Assembly (NCBI GenBank): GCA_045580835.1
Contig: JAZNOM010000063.1
Span: forward strand, 1 to 19,129
Reading direction: 5' to 3'
DNA from: UMGS902 sp045580835
Lineage (GTDB): Bacteria; Bacillota; Clostridia; Oscillospirales; CAG-272
DNA length: 19,129 bases
Positions 7,585-12,570 of this stretch are shown here, piece by piece. The notes under the pieces were generated by a model, which made no database searches, had not been told where the DNA came from, and was given only the letters and a program-made list of their open reading frames with translations. Numbering within the stretch: the stretch's first letter is position 1; each line of letters begins with the position of its first letter. Made by a program: the position numbers and the translations under genes.

Positions 7585-7607
7585 GTTCTTTCTTCTCAAG
7601 AAAGAAC
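7585..7607. repeat. Third hairpin of the convergent spacer
   Basis: GTTCTTTCTT (7585-7594) pairs perfectly with AAGAAAGAAC (7598-7607) over a CTC loop. There is no T-run on either side. With the hairpins at 7480-7508 and 7539-7557 it makes a series of three in 130 bp, which looks more like a dispersed repeat than three terminators. Confidence 0.5.
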
Positions 7608-7625
7608 ATCCTCGCCCTTCCTTAG

Positions 7626-8078
7626 TTATCCTCTGCGTTTGGGCAGGAGTAAGAAGATAATCACAACAACTGCGATAACAACTATAACCGCAATGATAAC
7701 GCCGGTTGCCATACTGCCGCCGTCTTCATTGTTTGCGCCATTTGTTGTATTGTCGGTTGCGGCTTCGCTTGTTGTCATGGGTGAATCTGTAGTAACTCTC
7801 TCGCTTGTAATATCAGGCGTGCTTGTCATGTCATTATTTTCGGAAACACCAAGGTCGCCTGTCATATCGCCGAGCATTCCCGTGCCTTCACCTGTAAAAA
7901 TCTCGCCGCCCTCGCTGACATCGCTGACGATACCGTCGCGCTCGTCGCCAAGGCGAATTCCGTCATCCGAAACAACACCGTTCTCATACATTTCTTCTGG
8001 TGTTGCGGCGGACACAAACATAAGCATCACAAGTGAAAAGGCAAGACAAAGAGCAGCTGCTTTTATTAGTCTTTTCAT
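7626..8078 (-). CDS. Small secreted membrane-anchored protein, function unknown
   Basis: I recognise no family for this 150-residue protein. It starts with a Sec-type signal: MKRLIKAAALCLAFSLVMLM then FVSAA (about 1-25). The middle (about 26-122) is acidic and then rich in Thr, Ser, Asn and Asp, low in hydrophobic residues and likely disordered and exposed outside the cell. It ends in one strong membrane helix (about 124-145, VIIAVIVVIAVVVIIFLLL) and a basic tail PKRRG, so a type I membrane protein is predicted. No LPXTG motif precedes the helix, so sortase attachment is not supported. The start has a weakly spaced AAAGGA site on the minus strand. It diverges from the RNHCP gene. A long plus-strand frame across this region is a shadow. 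Confidence 0.75.
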   Translation of the reverse strand: MKRLIKAAALCLAFSLVMLMFVSAATPEEMYENGVVSDDGIRLGDERDGIVSDVSEGGEIFTGEGTGMLGDMTGDLGVSENNDMTSTPDITSERVTTDSPMTTSEAATDNTTNGANNEDGGSMATGVIIAVIVVIAVVVIIFLLLPKRRG

Positions 8079-8098
8079 ATTATTTAATCCTTTCTGTC

Positions 8099-8122
8099 TT
8101 AAGCCGACGGGAGTCGGCTTAA
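8099..8122 (-). promoter_or_regulatory. Hairpin between divergent genes
   Basis: TTAAGCCGAC (8099-8108) pairs perfectly with GTCGGCTTAA (8113-8122) over GGGA. It falls in the leader of the minus-strand gene, 20 bases before its ATG and overlapping the approach to its ribosome site. The T-run lies before the stem on that strand, so it is not a terminator for that gene. A role in mRNA stability or protein binding is inference. Confidence 0.4.
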
Positions 8123-8184
8123 AAAATCATGTTGTCGCTATCATTTTTCCCAAAATGGCGGCTATGCATACAAGGAGTTTTTTC

Positions 8185-8520
8185 ATGGAAAGCAAAAGAT
8201 TTGCAAAAAACGATAGTGGATTTATTTGCCAAAATTGCGGAAAAAAGGTTGAGCCGCTTGGCTCGTCCTCGCGAAACCACTGCCCTTTTTGTCTTTGTTC
8301 AATTCATATTGACATAATGCCGGGTGACCGTGCAAACACATGCCTTGGCATTTTAGACCCAATAAAAGTTGAGCTAAATCCCAAAAAAGGCTATGTTATT
8401 GTCCACCGTTGCCGCAAATGCGGCGAAATCAAGCGCAATCGCGCCGCATACGATGCCCGTGTGCAGCCTGACGATATGGACTATTTGATAAAACTCACCG
8501 CGGCAGAAGTCGACTTCTAA
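8185..8520 (+). CDS. RNHCP-domain zinc protein
   Basis: This 111-residue protein matches the RNHCP family. It has FICQNCG (C15, C18), the name-giving SSRNHCPFCLCSIHID (R30-N-H-C-P, C33, C36), PGDRANTCLG, and HRCRKCGEIKRNRAAYD (C76, C79). The paired CxxC motifs predict zinc binding. The family's function is unknown. The frame is open far upstream, but that part is antisense to the preceding gene; the ATG at 8185 has the ribosome site AAGGAG (8172-8177) and gives the family's normal size. No clear promoter is seen in the 106 bp before it. It is followed by a terminator. Confidence 0.93.
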   Translation: MESKRFAKNDSGFICQNCGKKVEPLGSSSRNHCPFCLCSIHIDIMPGDRANTCLGILDPIKVELNPKKGYVIVHRCRKCGEIKRNRAAYDARVQPDDMDYLIKLTAAEVDF

Positions 8521-8530
8521 AAAATAAATA

Positions 8531-8559
8531 TTGTATATTTCATATTTTTATGATAAAAT
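8531..8559 (+). promoter_or_regulatory. Promoter of the lipoprotein-xpt unit
   Basis: TTGTAT (8531-8536) and TAAAAT (8554-8559) are 17 bp apart, with TG at 8551-8552 as an extended -10. Its start point, near 8566, falls inside the RNHCP terminator stem, so promoter and terminator overlap. Confidence 0.65.
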
Positions 8560-8588
8560 GGTTTCACATAAGTGAAACCATTATTTTT
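8557..8588 (+). terminator. RNHCP gene terminator
   Basis: AATGGTTTCAC (8557-8567) pairs with GTGAAACCATT (8572-8582) over ATAA, followed by ATTTTTA. It lies 36 bases after the RNHCP stop codon. Confidence 0.75.
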
Positions 8589-8604
8589 ATCGGGAGGTGT
8601 CGAT

Positions 8605-9711
8605 TTGAAAAAAGTTTATACGTTTTTAATTTTGGCATCTCTGTGTTTCCTTTTGGCAGCGTGCGCGGCATCGCGACAACGCTTTGCATTTTCGCCTTTG
8701 ATAAACAACCGCACCGACGCCGTGGTTGACATAACTGATATTTCGCGCTCTACTACCGAGTTTCCTGACGACGCGGAAGAAACTGCGCCAAAATACTTTG
8801 AGGTAGTTGCAACAAGTACCACAGCCCCCGTCACCACTCGCAAACCGCCTGCGGTAACCGAGTCGCCAAAAGAATACTATACCGTAAAATTCGTCGACAT
8901 CGACGGATATTCGGCAATATCAATTCAAAACGTTGAAGAAGGCAAAAGCGCAAAAGAGCCGCCGATGCCCGAAAAGCGCGACGATATGTTTTTTGTAGGC
9001 TGGGACAAGGATTTTTCAAACGTCAAAGGAAGTATGATAGTCAAAGCCATCTATCAAAAAGAATGGCTCAACGTTTACTTCTACGATTATGATGCCACAT
9101 TGCTGAAATCGCAGGTAGTTTTTCACGGTGATGATGCAACTCCGCCAAAGGTTACGGCTCCCGACGGATACACCTTCAGCGGCTGGTCAAAATCATATAA
9201 AAATGTAACAAGCGACTTATACATATATGCAAAGTATTCCGAGATCGACCAAAAAGAATACACTACACTGAAAGATGCGTATGAATTTTTGCCTATTATT
9301 GAAAACTCGATGAATTTAGTAGGTAAAACCTATTACAGAAACGTTCACAACGGCGTTTGCACAATCGGTAATGAGGACTACGGCGGTAATATTTTGTACG
9401 GTAATTTCTGTGATACACTGAACATTTCAGGCTACGGTTTTACCTCTTTTGAAGGAATTGTAGGTCTGAAATCAAAGCTTGCTGATACGGGCGACAACAA
9501 ATACTCGCTAGTTTTGAATATTTATCTTGATGACAAGCTTGCCTTCCGCGCTGAAATCGACAAGGCGGATACAAAAAAAGAGTTTGCTCTCGACCTTAAG
9601 GGCGTCAGCAACATCAAAATACATCTCCAGCCGTACTTGAACGGTGAAATCTACTATAAAGATGCCGATTTTATCGGCGGAATTATAAACGCTGTACTCT
9701 ATGAAAACTAA
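8605..9711 (+). CDS. Lipoprotein with InlB-type repeats and an NPCBM-like C-terminal domain
   Basis: This 368-residue surface protein starts at TTG 8605, set by GGGAGGTG (8592-8599) 5-7 bases upstream; an in-frame GTG at 8572 lies within the terminator stem and has no ribosome site. The N-terminus, KKVYTFLILASLCFLLAAC, is a lipoprotein signal with lipobox LAAC, so Cys20 should be lipidated. A Thr/Pro-rich linker follows (about 60-90). Two Listeria-Bacteroides (InlB B-type, Flg_new) repeats come next, seen as YYTVKFVDIDG...FFVGWDKDFSNVKG and LNVYFYDYDAT...YTFSGWSKSYKNVTS. The last 150 residues, with FEGIVGLKSKLADTG, resemble NPCBM sugar-binding folds; that is tentative. A role in surface adhesion or glycan binding is inference. 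xpt starts 21 bp later. Confidence 0.85.
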   Translation: MKKVYTFLILASLCFLLAACAASRQRFAFSPLINNRTDAVVDITDISRSTTEFPDDAEETAPKYFEVVATSTTAPVTTRKPPAVTESPKEYYTVKFVDIDGYSAISIQNVEEGKSAKEPPMPEKRDDMFFVGWDKDFSNVKGSMIVKAIYQKEWLNVYFYDYDATLLKSQVVFHGDDATPPKVTAPDGYTFSGWSKSYKNVTSDLYIYAKYSEIDQKEYTTLKDAYEFLPIIENSMNLVGKTYYRNVHNGVCTIGNEDYGGNILYGNFCDTLNISGYGFTSFEGIVGLKSKLADTGDNKYSLVLNIYLDDKLAFRAEIDKADTKKEFALDLKGVSNIKIHLQPYLNGEIYYKDADFIGGIINAVLYEN

Positions 9712-9732
9712 TTATATACGAAAGGCTTTGTT

Positions 9733-10311
9733 ATGAAACTTCTTGAAGAAAGAATCTTAAAAGACGGAAAAGTAGGCGAAGGCAACGTCCTCAAGGTTGA
9801 CGGCTTTGTTAACCACCAGATTGATGTAAAACTCATGTGCGAGCTTGGCAAAGAATTCAAGCGACTTTTTGACGGTACTACCGTTACAAAGATACTTACT
9901 ATCGAAGCATCGGGCATCGGCATTGCGTGCCTTACCGCGCAATATTTTGACGTACCCGTAGTGTTTGCAAAAAAGACAAAAACAAACAATATCTATGCCG
10001 ATGTTTACACCTCAAAGGTTGAGTCATATACCCACGGCACTACATACGATATCGTTGTTTCCAAGGAGTTTTTGAAGGCAGGCGATAAGGTGCTTATCAT
10101 TGACGACTTCCTTGCAAAAGGCAGTGCGCTTAAAGGACTCATCGCGCTTATTGAGGATGCAGGTGCCGAGGTTGTCGGCGCAGGCATTGTGATTGAAAAG
10201 GCATATCAGCCGGGCGGCGACTTGATTCGCAGCATGGGAATCAGAGTTGAGTCACTTGCACGCGTTGCATCCATGAGTGTCGAAGACGGCGTAAAATTTG
10301 TTGAAGAGTAA
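9733..10311 (+). CDS. xpt: Xanthine phosphoribosyltransferase
   Basis: This 192-residue enzyme makes XMP from xanthine and PRPP in purine salvage. It resembles Bacillus Xpt throughout: VLKVDGFVNHQID near the start, TKILTIEASGIGIA, VPVVFAKK, the PRPP-binding loop VLIIDDFLAKGSA (about 120-132), and GIVIEKAYQPGGD with RVESLARV near the end. The ribosome site GAAAGG lies before the ATG. In many Firmicutes xpt follows a purine riboswitch and precedes a purine permease; here it has neither, and follows a lipoprotein gene by 21 bp, so purine control at this locus is not visible. Confidence 0.95.
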   Translation: MKLLEERILKDGKVGEGNVLKVDGFVNHQIDVKLMCELGKEFKRLFDGTTVTKILTIEASGIGIACLTAQYFDVPVVFAKKTKTNNIYADVYTSKVESYTHGTTYDIVVSKEFLKAGDKVLIIDDFLAKGSALKGLIALIEDAGAEVVGAGIVIEKAYQPGGDLIRSMGIRVESLARVASMSVEDGVKFVEE

Positions 10312-10314
10312 AAC

Positions 10315-10343
10315 AAAAAAGCACCGCAATGCGGTGCTTTTTT
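10315..10343. terminator. Two-way terminator between xpt and rpsR
   Basis: GCACCGC (10321-10327) pairs with GCGGTGC (10331-10337), flanked by A6 on one side and T6 on the other. The same structure ends both convergent units, four bases after xpt and ten after the rpsR stop. Confidence 0.92.
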
Positions 10344-10353
10344 AATGCTTTTA

Positions 10354-10608
10354 TTAGTCGCTTACGTAAGGAATAAGAGCCATCTGTCTTGCTCTCTTTA
10401 CTGCAACGGTAAGCTGACGCTGGTGAACAGCGCAGGTGCCGGAAATTCTTCTGGGAAGAATCTTGGAACGCTCGCTCACGAGCTTCTTAAGTCTTACAGT
10501 ATCCTTGTAATCAATGTAATCGATCTTGTCAGCGCAGAAAAGACAAACTTTCTTTCTCTTCTTCATAGGGCGGAAGGGGCGCTGTACGTTTTCGGTCTTG
10601 TTATCCAT
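10354..10608 (-). CDS. rpsR: 30S ribosomal protein S18
   Basis: This 84-residue protein of the small subunit platform pairs with S6. The core IDYKDTVRLKKLVSERSKI then LPRRISGTCAVHQRQLTVAVKRARQMALIPY is typical. CLFC (C22, C25) with C59 and H62 indicates the zinc-binding form. It is the last gene of rpsF-ssb-rpsR, the standard bacterial order, ended by the two-way terminator. A large plus-strand frame opposite this gene and ssb is a shadow. Confidence 0.98.
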   Translation of the reverse strand: MDNKTENVQRPFRPMKKRKKVCLFCADKIDYIDYKDTVRLKKLVSERSKILPRRISGTCAVHQRQLTVAVKRARQMALIPYVSD

Positions 10609-10659
10609 TGTTATACCCTACTGTTAAAAACAGATTTCCTTTCTATAAATTCTTTTCGA

Positions 10660-11115
10660 TCAGAACGGCAAATCGTCCTCATCGGATACCGCCTCAAATT
10701 TAGGCGCTGCCGCGTCGGTATTGGAATACGACGGTGCGGCATATGCATCGGGCGTGTACTGGGAACCGCCTTGAGAATCGGACTTGTTTTCTACAAATCC
10801 AACCTCATCTGCAACAACCTCTGTTACATAGCGCTTGTTGCCCTGGCTGTCGGTGTAGCTTCTGCTCTGAAGTGCGCCGCAAACCAAGATTGGCTTACCC
10901 TTCTTGAAATAGCGAGATACAAACTCTGCGGTCTGTCTCCAAGCAACGATGCTGATAAAGTCGGCTGTCTGCTGACCTTCAGTCTGGTTCTTGCTCTGGT
11001 AACGGCGGTTGATCGCAATTGTAAACGAAACAACCGAGATACCCGAGGGAGTCTGCTTGAGTTCGGGATCTGCTGTCAGGTTTCCGATAAGAATTACCTT
11101 ATTCAAAGTTGCCAT
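10660..11115 (-). CDS. ssb: Single-stranded DNA-binding protein
   Basis: This 151-residue protein coats single-stranded DNA in replication and repair. The OB fold fills about 1-105: MATLNKVILIGNLTADPEL, FTIAINRRY, DFISIVAWRQTAEFVSRYFKKG and VCGALQSRSYTD. A flexible linker rich in Gly, Ser, Ala and Tyr follows, ending in DEDDLPF, the acidic tip that recruits partner proteins. It lies between rpsF and rpsR, so its expression is tied to ribosomal protein synthesis. Confidence 0.98.
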   Translation of the reverse strand: MATLNKVILIGNLTADPELKQTPSGISVVSFTIAINRRYQSKNQTEGQQTADFISIVAWRQTAEFVSRYFKKGKPILVCGALQSRSYTDSQGNKRYVTEVVADEVGFVENKSDSQGGSQYTPDAYAAPSYSNTDAAAPKFEAVSDEDDLPF

Positions 11116-11134
11116 ATACTCGCTCCTCCGTCAA

Positions 11135-11446
11135 TTAAGCCTTAGCCTTCTTTGCTTCGAGTCTGATTACGATACCACGCATGATGTTTTCATCAATGTT
11201 GTAGCGGCGCTCAAGCTCTGCAGGGAAAGAAGATTCGCTTGTGAAATTAACGAGTACATAGTAACCCTCGGTAATATCGTCGATAGGATATGCAAGACGG
11301 CGCTTGCCCCACTCGTCGATTTCACCTACAGTACCGTTCTCTGCGATGAGTGCAGTGAACTTGTCCACTGTTGCCTTTACGTCATCCTCTGCGAGAGTAG
11401 GATTAACAATAAACAGTGTTTCGTAAGAATTTACTACCTTTTCCAT
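11135..11446 (-). CDS. rpsF: 30S ribosomal protein S6
   Basis: This 103-residue protein binds S18 on the 30S platform. Typical sequence: YETLFIVNPTLAEDDVKATV, WGKRRLAYPIDDITEGYYVLVNF and NIDENIMRGIVIRLE. The ribosome site AAGGAGGTG on the minus strand precedes the ATG. It heads the rpsF-ssb-rpsR operon, with a consensus promoter and an untranslated leader of about 85 nt. Confidence 0.98.
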   Translation of the reverse strand: MEKVVNSYETLFIVNPTLAEDDVKATVDKFTALIAENGTVGEIDEWGKRRLAYPIDDITEGYYVLVNFTSESSFPAELERRYNIDENIMRGIVIRLEAKKAKA

Positions 11447-11530
11447 CTGTGTTACACCTCCTTATGGACTTATGGCCATGCTCTTTGTCATGGCAAGGGG
11501 GTAGGGGTAATTAATAATTACCTATACCGA
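11447..11530 (-). promoter_or_regulatory. rpsF leader with two hairpins, candidate S6:S18 control site
   Basis: On the minus strand the leader can form GGTAATTA/TAATTACC (extended by GGTA/TACC across an internal loop, about 11500-11526) and GCCATG/CATGGC (11475-11494), then the ribosome site. S6:S18 complexes are known to bind a structured leader of this operon in many bacteria. I cannot confirm the known CCG-bulge motif here, so the assignment rests on position and structure. Confidence 0.35.
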
Positions 11531-11536
11531 ATTAGT

Positions 11537-11565
11537 ATTTTATCATATACTTTTTAATTTGTCAA
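11537..11565 (-). promoter_or_regulatory. rpsF-ssb-rpsR promoter
   Basis: On the minus strand TTGACA (11565-11560) and TAAAAT (11542-11537) are 17 bp apart with a TG extended -10. Its -35 box is only 8 bp from the -35 box of the divergent phosphatase gene. Confidence 0.85.
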
Positions 11566-11573
11566 CAAAAATA

Positions 11574-11602
11574 TTGAATTTTTTTCTTCCTTATGATATT
11601 AT
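11574..11602 (+). promoter_or_regulatory. Promoter of the histidine phosphatase gene
   Basis: TTGAAT (11574-11579) and TATTAT (11597-11602) are 17 bp apart with TG at 11594-11595. The ribosome site AAAGGAG (11617-11623) follows and sets the ATG at 11632. Confidence 0.7.
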
Positions 11603-11631
11603 TTATTTGAATAAAAAAAGGAGTAAAAGCA

Positions 11632-12270
11632 ATGTACATATATATCGTCCGTCACGGACAGAGTCTTGGCAATCTCAAGGGCGGATTTGCAGGACATACC
11701 GACTATCCACTCTCCGAACTTGGTCACAAGCAGGCACGCATAACCGCCGATTTTTTGAAAAACGAGCATATTGAAACGGTTATCTCAAGCCCGCTATCGC
11801 GCGCTATGCAGACGGCGAAGCCGATTGCAAATGACAGAAATCTCGAAGTTCTGACCGACGAAGGCTTTATCGAAATGAACTTTGGCGATTGGGAAGGCAT
11901 GGCAATTGAAGAGGTTGAAGAAAAATACGACGGCGCGTTCACAGTGTGGAAAACCGAAATGTATAAGACCGTTTGCCCAAACGGCGAAAGCACTATTGAC
12001 TGCTACAACCGCGCGGTAAAAGCACTAAAAGAAACTGCCGAAAAATACAACGGCAAAGATATCTGTATCACATCGCACGGTGCAGTTATCAAGTGCCTTT
12101 GCTGCTATCTGCACGGCTTACCCATTGAACGCTTGCAGGATATAAAATGGGCGGACAACGCCTCTGTAACAAAGCTTGAGTATAAAGACGGCGCTTTTAA
12201 AATCATCTACGAGTGCAAGAGCGACCATATGGGCGAGTTTGTCACAGGCGTGTCAAAAACGATAAGGTAA
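11632..12270 (+). CDS. Histidine phosphatase family protein (phosphoglycerate mutase-like)
   Basis: This 212-residue protein has the branch's catalytic signature IVRHGQS near the start (His8 as phosphate acceptor), the ISSPLSRAMQTA block, an acid-base Glu in EMNFGDWEGM, and the second histidine in ITSHGAVIK. The family includes cofactor-dependent phosphoglycerate mutases, alpha-ribazole phosphatase (CobC) and broad phosphatases. Nothing here identifies the substrate, and no cobalamin gene is nearby. It is transcribed alone, divergent from rpsF. No terminator is seen before the valS promoter, which begins 8 bases after its stop. Confidence 0.9.
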   Translation: MYIYIVRHGQSLGNLKGGFAGHTDYPLSELGHKQARITADFLKNEHIETVISSPLSRAMQTAKPIANDRNLEVLTDEGFIEMNFGDWEGMAIEEVEEKYDGAFTVWKTEMYKTVCPNGESTIDCYNRAVKALKETAEKYNGKDICITSHGAVIKCLCCYLHGLPIERLQDIKWADNASVTKLEYKDGAFKIIYECKSDHMGEFVTGVSKTIR

Positions 12271-12277
12271 CAAACTA

Positions 12278-12306
12278 TTGACTTTTTTCTTTAAATGTGT
12301 TACACT
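12278..12306 (+). promoter_or_regulatory. valS promoter
   Basis: TTGACT (12278-12283) and TACACT (12301-12306) are 17 bp apart, with TG at 12298-12299. It lies directly upstream of the T-box leader. Confidence 0.75.
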
Positions 12307-12308
12307 TT

Positions 12309-12534
12309 TTTATGCGTTGATTGGGAGGAGTAGTTTTCTCCACTTGCAAAAGAGAGCGTGCGGTTGGTGAAAGCGCGTTGCAAGCGAAAACAAAGTAGCC
12401 CATGAGCATCGGGAAGAAAGCGAAAGCAATTAGAACCCGACGGTGTTCCCCGTTATCGGATTTATGAGTAAAAAATTCAGGTGGTACCGCGCATTCTGCG
12501 CCCTGATTCCTTTCGGAAGCAGGGCGTTTTTTAA
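12309..12534 (+). promoter_or_regulatory. T-box leader of valS, valine-specific
   Basis: This tRNA-sensing leader has the T-box sequence AGGTGGTACCGCG (12479-12491). Stem I has the AGAGAGCG region and GGTTGGTGAAAG inside the stem CTTGCAA/TTGCAAG. The specifier codon is read as GTA (Val) at 12395-12397, followed by GCCCATGAGC. The terminator pairs CGCCCTG (12499-12505) with CAGGGCG (12520-12526), followed by T6. TCAGG (12477-12481) can instead pair with CCTGA (12502-12506) as antiterminator. Uncharged tRNA-Val should favour read-through into valS. It fills the whole interval between the phosphatase gene and valS. Confidence 0.95.
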
Positions 12535-12570
12535 TGAAAAATAAAATTTTATCATATAAGGAGAATTCTA

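Noticed and set aside
7582..8184. N-terminal extension of the RNHCP frame
   Set aside because: It is antisense to the membrane-anchored protein gene; AAGGAG and ATG at 8185 give the normal domain length.
8572..8604. GTG start for the lipoprotein at 8572
   Set aside because: It lies within the terminator stem, has no ribosome site, and adds residues before a standard lipoprotein signal; TTG at 8605 follows GGGAGGTG.
9712..9732. Purine riboswitch before xpt
   Set aside because: Only 21 bp separate the lipoprotein stop from the xpt start, too little for an aptamer.
10345..11145. 266-residue plus-strand open frame opposite rpsR and ssb
   Set aside because: It spans two certain genes and the terminator on the other strand, and the product resembles no protein.
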